A DNA stretch of 64,000 nucleotides, from assembly GCA_964526695.1 (NCBI GenBank), contig CAZGJA010000121.1, positions 1 to 64,000 on the forward strand, given 5' to 3'. The notes below the pieces were generated by a model. The model made no database searches and had not been told where the DNA came from. It saw only the letters and a program-made list of their open reading frames with translations. Made by a program: the position numbers and the translations under genes. Source of the DNA: JABWBH01 sp964526695. GTDB taxonomy: Bacteria > Planctomycetota > Phycisphaerae > UBA1845. Shown in pieces: positions 45,458 through 53,664 of the stretch. Positions within the stretch are counted from its first letter, which is position 1. Every line of letters begins with the position of its first letter.

Positions 45458-48235
45458 ATGCAACCCGACAATCCCAAACTGACTGCCTACGTGCTGGACG
45501 AACTGAGCGCCACGGATCGCAACGCCGTGCATTCGGAACTTGCCCGCAATCCAGCATTGGCGGCCGAGGCGGAAGGCCTGCGCCGCACGGCGGATCAACT
45601 GCGGCGCGCGTTTGCCACGGCGGAGGCGCCGGCGCTGTCCGGCGATGCACGTCGCGCGATTCTCGGCGCCGGCGTCGCGCCCGTCTCGGCGGCGGGCCGA
45701 CCTGAAACTGCTGCCGTGGCGAGCAGGTCCGAAAGCGCTGCAGGCCCCGACAAGCTCGAAACCGTTGGCAGTCGCACGCGTGCGAAAAAGCCGATAATCG
45801 TCCGCTTGCGCCGCACCTTCCGCTGGGCCGCCTGCTTCGCCGTCCTCATCGGCGCGACCTACCTGCTCGGCTTGGCGGCGTGGACAGACACGCATCCAAG
45901 CGACCAATTCGAACTCGTCCGCTCAACGGGTTGGGCCTTGAGTTACGCATCCCCGGACCAAGTGGCCGCGTTTATTGCGAAGAGCCAGGCGAACCTCAGG
46001 CAGGAAAGCAACAGCACCGGCCTGATACTCCCGACCATGCAACAGTCGATGGGGTTGGAGGGCAGAGATCGCTTGCTGTACCCCGATCTTGCTTTGAGTG
46101 ATTCGCTGAAAGACTCGGGTACGGTCGCAGGAGTTTCGGCCGATGCGTACCGGTTCGCGGGCGGACTCAGCTTAATGTCGAGCAACGGCAATGTCACCCT
46201 CAAGCAGCACATCAGCCCATCCTCCCGGGCGCAGGTCGCATCCGGAGCCGGGTACAAAGGCGGTTACTATTACGACTCCCACGACGCGTATATGCTCAAC
46301 TTCGAAGGGGCTGAGACGAGTGGCGACGAACGACCCGAGGGCGAGGCTTACACTCATACCCTCAACCAAGACACGTTGACCGGAACCGCCGGTGAGAAGT
46401 TCTCCGCCCCACTCCAGTTCGTAGAATCAGCCGGTCAAGAAGTCCAAGTGGGCCGCTTCACATGGAACGTCGGCGACGGAACGATCGATGACTCGCTTTA
46501 CTTCCAAGAACTCTATGCTCGTTTTCCCACAGGCCAGCCTGATTCGCCCGAGGAGCTCGGGTTCGAGCTTACGTACGGCCTAGATAACCGGAACACCGCC
46601 GAATCCTACTCCCCCATCACCGACAACCCCTTCGTCTTCGCATCCAAGGAACCCGTCTCCACCTTCTCCATCGACGTGGACACGGCCTCATACTCCAACA
46701 TCCGCCGCCATCTGCTCGCCGGGCAGCTTCCGCCGAAGGACGCCGTCCGCATCGAGGAGATGATCAACGCCTTCCGTTACGACTATCCCGAGCCGACCGC
46801 CGAGCGGCCATTCTCGGTGAACGCGGAAGTGGGCGAATGCCCGTGGGCGCCGGCGCATCGGCTCGTGCGCGTCGGGCTGCAAGGGTACCAGGTCGATCCC
46901 AAGGATCGCCCGCCGCTCAACCTCGTCTTTCTCATCGACGTCTCCGGCTCCATGCAGGCCGCCAACAAGCTGCCGCTCGTGCGCGACAGCCTCAAGGTGC
47001 TGCTGGAGCAGCTCTGGGCGGAGGACCGCGTGGGCATCGTCACTTACGCGGGCGAGTCCGCCATCGCCCTCCCCTCCACGCCCGGTTCGCGCTACGACGA
47101 GATCCTCGCGGCCATCGACGCACTCTCCTCCGGCGGCTCCACCAACGGCGAGGCCGGCATCCGCGAGGCGTACCTGATGGCCGAGGACAATTTCATCGAG
47201 GGCGGCGTCAACCGCGTGATGCTCTGCACCGACGGCGACTTCAACGTCGGCGTCAGCGACGACAACGAGCTGGTGGACCTGATCCGCGTGAACGCCACCT
47301 CCGGCGTGTTCCTCACCGTGCTCGGCTTCGGCACGGGCAACCTCAAGGACGGCAAGCTCGAAGCCCTCGCCGACAAGGGCAACGGGCACTACGCCTACAT
47401 CGACGACCTTATCGAGGCGAAGCGCGTCCTCGGCGACGAGGCCGGCGCGACGCTTCAGACCATCGCCAAGGACGTCAAGATCCAGGTGCAGTTCAACCCG
47501 GCGCGGGTGCAATCGTACCGGCTCATCGGATATGAGAACCGCGTGATGGCCGCGCAAGACTTTGCGGATGATGCCAAGGACGCGGGCGAAATCGGCGCGG
47601 GGCACTCGGTGACGGCGCTGTACGAAGTCGTCCCGGCCTCCGGGGAGACCTTGGCCACGGATCGGCCCGCGGAAGAGGAGTTATCCGCAGAGGACGCAGA
47701 GGGCGCAGAGGGTTTGGGGGATAGCGAGTCGGGCGCTGTCGCCGAGTTGCGGAGTCGCTCCGCGGGGAATGCTGAAGTCGTGCACGGGGATGCCAAAGGC
47801 AACGATGCTCCGCTGGCGACCGGCGTGGACGCCACGCCGGCTCACGGCAGCGAAGTTCCGTTGGCCGAACACGACGGCGCTGCGACTGCCGATGGCGCGT
47901 CGGATTCAATCGCGCCTCTTCCGGCCGATGCCCTCCTCCTGCTTCGCCTTCGTTACAAAGCGCCGGACGGGGCTGTGAGCCAACTCATCGAGACGCCCGT
48001 CTTCGACGGCGGCGCTTACATGGAACAGATGCCGCGCGACTTCCTCTTCGCCGCGTCGGTGGCCTCCTTCGGAATGCTCCTGCGCCAGTCGCCCCACGTC
48101 GGCGACTGGACCTTCGAGGCCGCCGAAGAGCTGGCACATTCCGGCGTCGGCGACGACGCGAGCGGCTACCGCACGGAGTTTGTTCAGCTCGTGCGCCGGG
48201 CGATCGAGATCCGCGCCGCGCAGACTGTTCCGTGA
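45458..48235 (+). CDS. Membrane-anchored VWA-domain protein (YfbK-like) with anti-sigma-like N-terminus
   Basis: A 925-residue protein. Residues 1-60 (LTAYVLDELSATDRNAVHSE) resemble the helical region of anti-sigma or zinc-finger-like regulators. A membrane span lies at about 124-143. An unconserved region (about 145-380) follows. Then comes the YfbK-type N-domain (FSIDVDTASYSNIRRHLLAG), the VWA domain with MIDAS DVSGS (494-498), TSGVFLTVLGFGTGNLKDGK, and a C-terminal DUF3520-like part (FLFAASVASFGMLLRQSPH). An in-frame CGCAGAGGG repeat (47681-47712) adds EEELSAEDAEGAEG. Proposed role: envelope protein whose N-terminus regulates the upstream sigma factor. Confidence 0.82.
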   Translation: MQPDNPKLTAYVLDELSATDRNAVHSELARNPALAAEAEGLRRTADQLRRAFATAEAPALSGDARRAILGAGVAPVSAAGRPETAAVASRSESAAGPDKLETVGSRTRAKKPIIVRLRRTFRWAACFAVLIGATYLLGLAAWTDTHPSDQFELVRSTGWALSYASPDQVAAFIAKSQANLRQESNSTGLILPTMQQSMGLEGRDRLLYPDLALSDSLKDSGTVAGVSADAYRFAGGLSLMSSNGNVTLKQHISPSSRAQVASGAGYKGGYYYDSHDAYMLNFEGAETSGDERPEGEAYTHTLNQDTLTGTAGEKFSAPLQFVESAGQEVQVGRFTWNVGDGTIDDSLYFQELYARFPTGQPDSPEELGFELTYGLDNRNTAESYSPITDNPFVFASKEPVSTFSIDVDTASYSNIRRHLLAGQLPPKDAVRIEEMINAFRYDYPEPTAERPFSVNAEVGECPWAPAHRLVRVGLQGYQVDPKDRPPLNLVFLIDVSGSMQAANKLPLVRDSLKVLLEQLWAEDRVGIVTYAGESAIALPSTPGSRYDEILAAIDALSSGGSTNGEAGIREAYLMAEDNFIEGGVNRVMLCTDGDFNVGVSDDNELVDLIRVNATSGVFLTVLGFGTGNLKDGKLEALADKGNGHYAYIDDLIEAKRVLGDEAGATLQTIAKDVKIQVQFNPARVQSYRLIGYENRVMAAQDFADDAKDAGEIGAGHSVTALYEVVPASGETLATDRPAEEELSAEDAEGAEGLGDSESGAVAELRSRSAGNAEVVHGDAKGNDAPLATGVDATPAHGSEVPLAEHDGAATADGASDSIAPLPADALLLLRLRYKAPDGAVSQLIETPVFDGGAYMEQMPRDFLFAASVASFGMLLRQSPHVGDWTFEAAEELAHSGVGDDASGYRTEFVQLVRRAIEIRAAQTVP
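47681..47712. repeat. CGCAGAGGA repeat within the VWA gene
   Basis: Three units of a 9-bp sequence (CGCAGAGGA, CGCAGAGGG, CGCAGAGGG) read in frame in a variable linker. The related string CGCAGAGCCGCAGAGAAG occurs upstream of the rsmD gene near 10102. Confidence 0.7.
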
Positions 48236-48783
48236 CGTCGCTGCCTGTGGGTCAAGGCGTTTCGCTGATCGCCACTCATCAGCATCACTGCGCGAGTGGC
48301 TTCGCTGATCGCCGCTCATAAGCACAACCGCCCGGGTGGCACGGCGGGTGGCAAGGTCTGGCGTACTCGCCAGGCCGTGGCAGTCGAAAGACGCAAGCAC
48401 CTCCAGCAAGCCCCACGGGTCCCCTTACTTGCACCCCTGCCACCCAACGCGACCGCAGAGCGTCGGACTTGGCGGCCCGCGAGTTAGGCAACCGCCAAGC
48501 TCGGCAACCGCCAAGCTCGGCAACCGGCAAGCTCACCAACCGGCAAGCTCAGCCTTAGATCCCCCTTCGAAGGATGTACCGCCGGCACTTTTCGGCTATA
48601 CTAATCCCCTGCCCTCGCGACGAAGCCTGCCCCCCCGGGCGACGGCGCGACGGCAATAATCCGTCTTGAAAGGGCGTTACGCAGGCGGGCGCGGAGATGG
48701 TTCAGGCCGCTCGTCCCGGCTTCCGACAAACTTCTCAGACGGACGACGGGTTCAGGCACGCACGGGCACAGGGGTTTAAGTTC
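48236..48783. other. Intergenic region with several repeat families
   Basis: No gene seen. It contains a direct repeat CTGATCGCC(A/G)CTCAT (about 48266 and 48306), palindromic repeat copy 5 (48346-48378, inverted), and a 16-bp tandem unit GGCAACCGCCAAGCTC repeated four times (48487-48550). No promoter was identified for the sulfatase-like gene. Confidence 0.6.
48346..48378 (-). repeat. 33-bp palindromic repeat, copy 5 (inverted)
   Basis: On the minus strand this reads ACGGCCTGGCGAGTACGCCA then GACCTTGCCACCC, one mismatch from copies 1 and 4. It is the only copy in this orientation. Confidence 0.85.
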
Positions 48784-50367
48784 ATGAGGAATATCGCGCG
48801 ATTCAGGCTTACGGTTTGGGCGATGGCGGCAGCGCTCGCCGCTGCGGTTAGCGGACTCGCCTGGTCCATGGCGGCTCAGCCCACCCCCCAAAGCCCGCTC
48901 CCCGCCAAGCCGAACATCCTGGTCATCACCATTGACACGATGCGCGCCGACCACCTCGGATGTTACGGCTACTTCCGCGACACCTCGCCGCACATCGACG
49001 CGCTGGCGAAGGAATCGATCGTGTTCGAGAACTGCAACACGCCCATGGCCCAGACGCTGCCGACGCACACGTCAATCTTCACCAGCGTCTACCCGCGCGA
49101 GCACGGCATCGTCGCCAACATCGCCCAGACGGGCGGCATGTACAAGCCCTCCCCCGTGCTCCAGACCTTCGCCACCGCCATCGGCAAGCAGGGCTACCTC
49201 ACCGCCGGCTTCGTCAGCGCCGAACCGGTGAAGAAGATCGGCGGCCTCGCCGCGGGTTTCGCCAAGTGGTATGAGCCGGACGACAAGAAAGTCGAGGCCG
49301 ACTGGACCAATCGCAAGATTTTCGAGTGGATCGACGCCGGCGGGCTGAAGGAGCCGTTCTTCATGTGGGTCCACTACTTCGACCCGCACGCCAAGTACGA
49401 ACCGCCGGCGCCCTACGACACGATGTTCACGGACGACGAGAAACTCGACAAGCACATGGCCGATCGCGCGATCGGCCAGGCGGCCGCTAAGGAGCGGTTC
49501 GGCAAGGAGCGGGCGGGCAAGGACAATCAAAGCAGAGTCATGAAGTCCAAGGAGAGCATCAACCTCTATGACGGTGAAGTGCGCTGGACGGACGCGAACA
49601 TCGGCAAGCTCCTCGCCAAGCTCAAGGAGAAGGGGGTCTGGGACAAGACGATCATCGTGCTCACGGGCGATCACGGCGAGGGATTGGGGCAGCACAATCT
49701 CACCGGGCACGGCAACGTCTGGCGCGAGCAGATCCATGTGCCTTTTATCGCCCGCGTCCCCGGCCAGTCGCCGCGCCGCGTTCCGACGCCTGCCACGTCC
49801 GTAGACATCCTGCCCACGGTGCTGGCCATGGCCCCGTCCATCCCGTCCACGGAGTTCCTCAAGCAAGCTTCCGGCGTGAACGTGCTGTCCGGCGGCCTCG
49901 ACGCCAATCGTCCGCTCTACGCCCAGCTTCCCGGCAGTCACACCGTCATGGTCCACGCGCTCACCGTGGGCGACTGGCGTTTCATCCGCCATCCCGCCAA
50001 AGGAGACATGCTGTTCAATCTCAAGGACGATCCTTTCGAACTCAGCAATCTCGTGGAGAAGTTCGCCGACCGCGCGTCACAGATGCGCGAGGAACTGCAA
50101 AAGACGGCGATCACCCAGAGCGCCAACGGCAAGAAGAACAAGGCCGGCGAAGTCATCAAGCCCGAAGATGACGAAGCCGTGAAGGCCGCGGTGAAAAACC
50201 TGAAAGGAATGGGTTACGTCGAGGAAGGCGAGGAAGGCGTGGAAGGCGACGTAGAGGGCAGCGATTCGGCGGGCCTGAAGGGTCAAGGATACACCGAAGA
50301 CGCAGACCCGGATGAGAAGCCGTCTCCCAAGAAAAGCAAAAAGGACAAGAAGGATAAAGACGAATAG
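48784..50367 (+). CDS. Sulfatase-fold hydrolase with Thr in place of the formylglycine residue
   Basis: A 527-residue protein with a signal-like segment (about residues 8-32). The alkaline-phosphatase/sulfatase core begins NILVITIDTMRADHLGCYGY (metal Asp) and later has TGDHGEGLGQH. The site normally C/S-x-P-S-R reads T91-L-P-T-H, so formylglycine cannot form; Thr is the likely nucleophile, as in related phosphoethanolamine transferases and phosphodiesterases. It may act on phospho- or sulfo-esters. The tail after about 470 is acidic then Lys-rich (PKKSKKDKKDKDE). ATG 48784 precedes the signal segment. Confidence 0.8.
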   Translation: MRNIARFRLTVWAMAAALAAAVSGLAWSMAAQPTPQSPLPAKPNILVITIDTMRADHLGCYGYFRDTSPHIDALAKESIVFENCNTPMAQTLPTHTSIFTSVYPREHGIVANIAQTGGMYKPSPVLQTFATAIGKQGYLTAGFVSAEPVKKIGGLAAGFAKWYEPDDKKVEADWTNRKIFEWIDAGGLKEPFFMWVHYFDPHAKYEPPAPYDTMFTDDEKLDKHMADRAIGQAAAKERFGKERAGKDNQSRVMKSKESINLYDGEVRWTDANIGKLLAKLKEKGVWDKTIIVLTGDHGEGLGQHNLTGHGNVWREQIHVPFIARVPGQSPRRVPTPATSVDILPTVLAMAPSIPSTEFLKQASGVNVLSGGLDANRPLYAQLPGSHTVMVHALTVGDWRFIRHPAKGDMLFNLKDDPFELSNLVEKFADRASQMREELQKTAITQSANGKKNKAGEVIKPEDDEAVKAAVKNLKGMGYVEEGEEGVEGDVEGSDSAGLKGQGYTEDADPDEKPSPKKSKKDKKDKDE

Positions 50368-50391
50368 GAGCGACTTCCAGGCCCCGCCGCC

Positions 50392-50955
50392 TTAATCCAG
50401 CGTCTCCACGTGGATCTTGTGATTGCTGTACACGCAGATGTCCGCAGCGATGTGCAGCGCGTGCTCCACGATCTGCGTCGGCGTCTGGTCCGTGTGCGCC
50501 TTGAGCGCCCGAGCCGCCGCCGCCGCGTACATCCCGCCGGAGCCGATGCCGATCACCCCGTCGTCCGGCTCGATCACGTCTCCGTTGCCGCTGATCATCA
50601 ACGTCACGTCATGGCTGCACGCCACCATCACCGACTCCAGCCGCCGCAGCACGCGGTCCGTCCGCCAGTCCCGCGCCAGATCCACGGCCGCCCGCCGCAG
50701 GTTCCCCTTGTAATGCTCCAGGCGCGTATCCAGCCGGTCCAGCAGGGCGAAGGCGTCGGCCGCCCCGCCAGCGAACCCGCACATGACCGTGCCGTCCGCA
50801 AGGCGGTGAATCTTCCGCGCCTCGTGCTTGAGCACCGCAGGCCCGAGCGAGACCTGCCCGTCGCCGCCGATGGCGACTTTGCCGTCGCGTCGAACGGCCA
50901 GAATCGTCGTGGAGCGCATCCGCTCATCCGGCTCGAATGTTCGTGCTGTGTGCAT
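50392..50955 (-). CDS. hslV: ATP-dependent protease peptidase subunit HslV
   Basis: A 187-residue HslV. It has the N-terminal nucleophile Thr in STTILAVRRDGKVAIGGDGQ, the motif GFAGGAADAFALLDRL, and a canonical C-terminal part (IGSGGMYAAAAARALKAHT). The start is uncertain: ATG 50955 gives a 12-residue leader; ATG 50919 starts MRSTTIL, closer to family form. Processing must expose the Thr. The partner ATPase gene hslU is not in this window. It converges with the sulfatase-like gene, 24 bases away. Confidence 0.88.
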   Translation of the reverse strand: MHTARTFEPDERMRSTTILAVRRDGKVAIGGDGQVSLGPAVLKHEARKIHRLADGTVMCGFAGGAADAFALLDRLDTRLEHYKGNLRRAAVDLARDWRTDRVLRRLESVMVACSHDVTLMISGNGDVIEPDDGVIGIGSGGMYAAAAARALKAHTDQTPTQIVEHALHIAADICVYSNHKIHVETLD

Positions 50956-51045
50956 CCGCGTTTGGGCTCCTGTGTTAGAATCAAATGTGGGAGGTCAAGG
51001 ACAGGCATCCGATGCGTGCGACTTGGAGGTTGTTGCCATAGCCGC

Positions 51046-51100
51046 GTGTGGCGCCGGTTTCCAACCGGTGGCTGTAGCACGGGTTTTCAACCGGTGCCGG
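51046..51100. repeat. GGTTTCCAACCGGTG repeats, two copies
   Basis: Two units of about 27 bp: GTGGCGCCGGTTTCCAACCG and GTAGCACGGGTTTTCAACCG, each with a CCGGT/ACCGG palindrome. The same family forms a five-unit array at 62660-62793. It lies between the divergent hslV and lipoprotein genes. Confidence 0.8.
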
Positions 51101-51219
51101 CCATGAATCAACCTGGAAAGCTCGGCCGCCATATGCCGCTCCCGTCGAAAGCCCATTGTCCACGAATCGCGCCGCTTTTCCAGCAGCGCGGTGGAGAGGT
51201 TGCGAGGCTCGGAGATCTC

Positions 51220-51699
51220 GTGATCCGCAGGCATTGTTACCGCCTGGTTTGTGCGGCGATGCTCAGCGCCATCGCCATGGGCGCATGCTCGCGCCCCTCC
51301 CCGCCCTCGCCCGATGCCGCTAACGGACAGGGCAACACCCGCGAGCCGGACGCGCCGGCTGCCGCCAAGCCCGCGCCCGACGCCAGGCCGGCCCGCTCGC
51401 TGCGCATCGCCGTGCCCGACCCGGCCGAGGCGGACCGCTGGCTGCACGTCGTCCGCGTGCGCGAAGGCGTCGCCGGAGGCGTGGCCACGGGCGACTTCGA
51501 CCCCCAGCGCAACAAGATCACCATCGCTACCACCGGCGTGCTGGAGTTCCGCATGGACACGGACCTGATGTCCATCGACTGGAGCCGCCCCGTCGTCCTG
51601 CGCATCGACGGCTACAACAGCCAGCTCCTCCCGCGCGAGGAAAAGCGTTTGACCTTCCGCGTCAACGAGACGGGAGATTGGGCGCTCGTCGGGATGTAG
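51220..51699 (+). CDS. Small predicted lipoprotein, unknown function
   Basis: A 159-residue protein. The start at GTG 51220 follows GGAG by five bases and gives a signal peptide with lipobox IAMGAC (Cys about 23). A Pro/Ala linker (about 30-60) leads to a small beta-rich domain: DRWLHVVRVREGVAGGVATG, FDPQRNKITIATTGVLEF, LRIDGYNSQLLP, VNETGDWALVGM. No family recognised. It stands between hslV (divergent) and the CNNM gene (convergent), separated by a strong inverted repeat on the right. Confidence 0.6.
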   Translation: MIRRHCYRLVCAAMLSAIAMGACSRPSPPSPDAANGQGNTREPDAPAAAKPAPDARPARSLRIAVPDPAEADRWLHVVRVREGVAGGVATGDFDPQRNKITIATTGVLEFRMDTDLMSIDWSRPVVLRIDGYNSQLLPREEKRLTFRVNETGDWALVGM

Positions 51700-51769
51700 C
51701 GGGGTGCGCCCGGAAATCCGGGCGGTTCGCCCGCGTGGCCTCGGGGAGACGCATTCATGCCGAATGACT

Positions 51770-51840
51770 CCCTCGCTTGCGCTTCGGGTTCGGAAAGCGC
51801 GATACATGCCGCCTTTCAGAACCCGAAGCGCAAGCGAGGG
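51770..51840. repeat. Perfect 22-bp inverted repeat between convergent genes
   Basis: The arms CCCTCGCTTGCGCTTCGGGT plus TC (51770-51791) and GAACCCGAAGCGCAAGCGAG plus GG (51819-51840) are exact complements with a 27-nt loop. The position between the convergent lipoprotein and CNNM genes would suit a bidirectional terminator, though no T-run follows. The family also occurs at 1041-1083. Confidence 0.85.
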
Positions 51841-51856
51841 TCGCCGCTGGGGTGGA

Positions 51857-53149
51857 TCAGGCGCGCTCCTCGATCGGCGCCTCGATCATGGATTCCGGCA
51901 GCCGCACGCGAAGCCGGTTCACCTTGCGAGGCTCGGCGTCAATGACGCGCAGCTCGACCTCGTCGTGCGCGCAGTGCTCGCCCACCGCGGGGATGCGCCC
52001 CAGCGCCGAGGCCACGTATCCGCCGATGGTCTCGTAGTACTCGCTCTCCGGCAGATTGAGGCTCAGCTCTTCGTTGAGTTCGTCGATGCTCATCCGCGCG
52101 TCCACGTCGTACGTCCGCGCGTCCACCTGAACGAGCGGCTGCGGCTCGGCCGGCTCGTACTCGTCGGCGATGTCGCCCACCAGCTCTTCAAGAATGTCCT
52201 CGATGGTCGCAAGTCCGGCCGTGCCGCCGTATTCATCGAGCACGACGGCGATGTGCACCTTCTGCTGCTGGAACTCGCGCAGCAGCTCGCGGACGCCCTT
52301 GGTCTGCGGAACGAAGTGCGGCGGGCGCATCACGGCGCGGACGTCGAACGCGCCGCCGGGCGCGTGGCGCAGCAGATCCTTGGCGTACAGGATGCCGCAG
52401 ACGCGGTCGATCGTGCCCTCGAAGACGGGGATGCGCGAATGCCCCTGCTCGCTGATGACGCGGCGAATCTCGTCGATGGCCGCTTCCACGGGGATGGCGA
52501 CGATGTCGGTGCGCGGCGTCATGATCTCCTCGACGCGCGTGCTGCGCAGGTCGATGACCGACTCGATCATGGCCCGCTCGTCCTCGCTGACGGCGCCCGT
52601 CCGCTCGCCCTCGCTGACGACGTCGAGGATTTCGCGCTCGACCTCGACGAGCTGCGTCTCCTCGTCCTCCGCGTGCACGCCAGCCAGTCGGCGCACGAGC
52701 GGGTCGAAGAGGTTGAGGATCAGCAGCAGCGGATACAGGATGACGCGGATGACGTGCAGCGCCGCCGTCGTGCGCAGGATGAGCTGATCGCCGGCGTACT
52801 TGGCGAGCGCGCTGGGGATCGCCAGCGCGCAGATCGCGCTGAACAGCACGCCGATGCCGAACGCCCAGAACGGCCGCGCGGCGTCGGCGCCAAGCTGAAG
52901 CTCGTCGAGCAGCGCCTGCACAATCAGCACCAGGGCGAGGATGGCGCTGACGCGGAACACGCCGGTGGTCAGCAGGTGCTGATGCCGCAGCGCGTACAGG
53001 CGGTCGAGCCGGTCCTCGCATCCCGCGTGCTCGAAAGCCTCCGCCAGCCGCGCGCGCGAGGAGCGCAGCGCGAGATTGGCCGCCGCCGACAGCGTCAGCA
53101 CAATCAGGTCCGCCACGCCCCACAAGGTCAACTCAAGCCAGCGGTCCAC
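51857..53149 (-). CDS. CNNM/CBS-domain membrane protein (hemolysin C/CorC family)
   Basis: A 430-residue protein. The N-terminal DUF21/CNNM part has three to four helices (about 5-30, 60-85, 93-115, 125-147), then a CBS pair (MTPRTDIVAIPVEAAIDEI ... GHSRIPVFEG, and VRAVMRPPHFVPQTKGVREL ... VLDEYGGTAGLATIEDILEE) and a C-terminal CorC/HlyC domain (LSLNLPESEYYETIGGYVAS). The family is linked to Mg2+/divalent ion transport. Start GTG 53149. Last gene of a minus-strand cluster with ybeY, the 7TM-HD gene and phoH. Confidence 0.9.
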   Translation of the reverse strand: MDRWLELTLWGVADLIVLTLSAAANLALRSSRARLAEAFEHAGCEDRLDRLYALRHQHLLTTGVFRVSAILALVLIVQALLDELQLGADAARPFWAFGIGVLFSAICALAIPSALAKYAGDQLILRTTAALHVIRVILYPLLLILNLFDPLVRRLAGVHAEDEETQLVEVEREILDVVSEGERTGAVSEDERAMIESVIDLRSTRVEEIMTPRTDIVAIPVEAAIDEIRRVISEQGHSRIPVFEGTIDRVCGILYAKDLLRHAPGGAFDVRAVMRPPHFVPQTKGVRELLREFQQQKVHIAVVLDEYGGTAGLATIEDILEELVGDIADEYEPAEPQPLVQVDARTYDVDARMSIDELNEELSLNLPESEYYETIGGYVASALGRIPAVGEHCAHDEVELRVIDAEPRKVNRLRVRLPESMIEAPIEERA

Positions 53150-53183
53150 GAGTTCTCGCCGTTCCTCCGCTCTATGTCGCGGA

Positions 53184-53642
53184 TCATCTCCGGTCCAGGC
53201 AGGTCAGCCCCAGCGCTTTCATCATCGCGCCTTCCCGCTCGCGCATGATTGCGGAAGTCGCGTCATCGACGTCATCAAAGCCCAGCAGGTGCAGCGTGCC
53301 GTGAATGACATAGAGCGCGGCCTCGGTCGTGACATCGTGCCCGCGCGCCGCCGCTTCCCGGGCCGCGGTTTCCAGGGAAATGACCAGTTCCCCGTCGAGG
53401 CCCGTCTCGCCGCCGTCGCGCAGATCAAACGAGATGACGTCGGTCGGTCCTTCGTGCCCGAGAAACTGATGATTAAGTTGCGCGATGCGCTCGTCGTCCA
53501 CCAGCGCGAGGCTGATCCGCGCGCCGTCGGCAGGGTGGGCGCTGAGCGTCGTCGCCACGGCGCGACGGAGCGCCTCCGCGTCCACGGACGGCAGTCCGGG
53601 CATCGTGCTGATCTCGATCGTGCTGCGCGGCGGATCGCCCAT
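53184..53642 (-). CDS. ybeY: Endoribonuclease YbeY (16S rRNA maturation)
   Basis: A 152-residue metalloendoribonuclease. It has LNHQFLGHEGPTDVISFD and the zinc motif HGTLHLLGFDD (114-124); the third ligand, usually His, is Asp here. YbeY processes the 3' end of 16S rRNA and helps ribosome quality control. ATG 53642 fits the family N-terminus (ISTMPGLPSVD); an upstream frame is Arg-rich nonsense. It starts 22 bases after the 7TM-HD gene and is followed by the CNNM gene after 34 bases, matching the conserved phoH-HD-ybeY order. Confidence 0.9.
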   Translation of the reverse strand: MGDPPRSTIEISTMPGLPSVDAEALRRAVATTLSAHPADGARISLALVDDERIAQLNHQFLGHEGPTDVISFDLRDGGETGLDGELVISLETAAREAAARGHDVTTEAALYVIHGTLHLLGFDDVDDATSAIMREREGAMMKALGLTCLDRR

Positions 53643-53664
53643 GATGGTTGCACCGTGGCCATGG

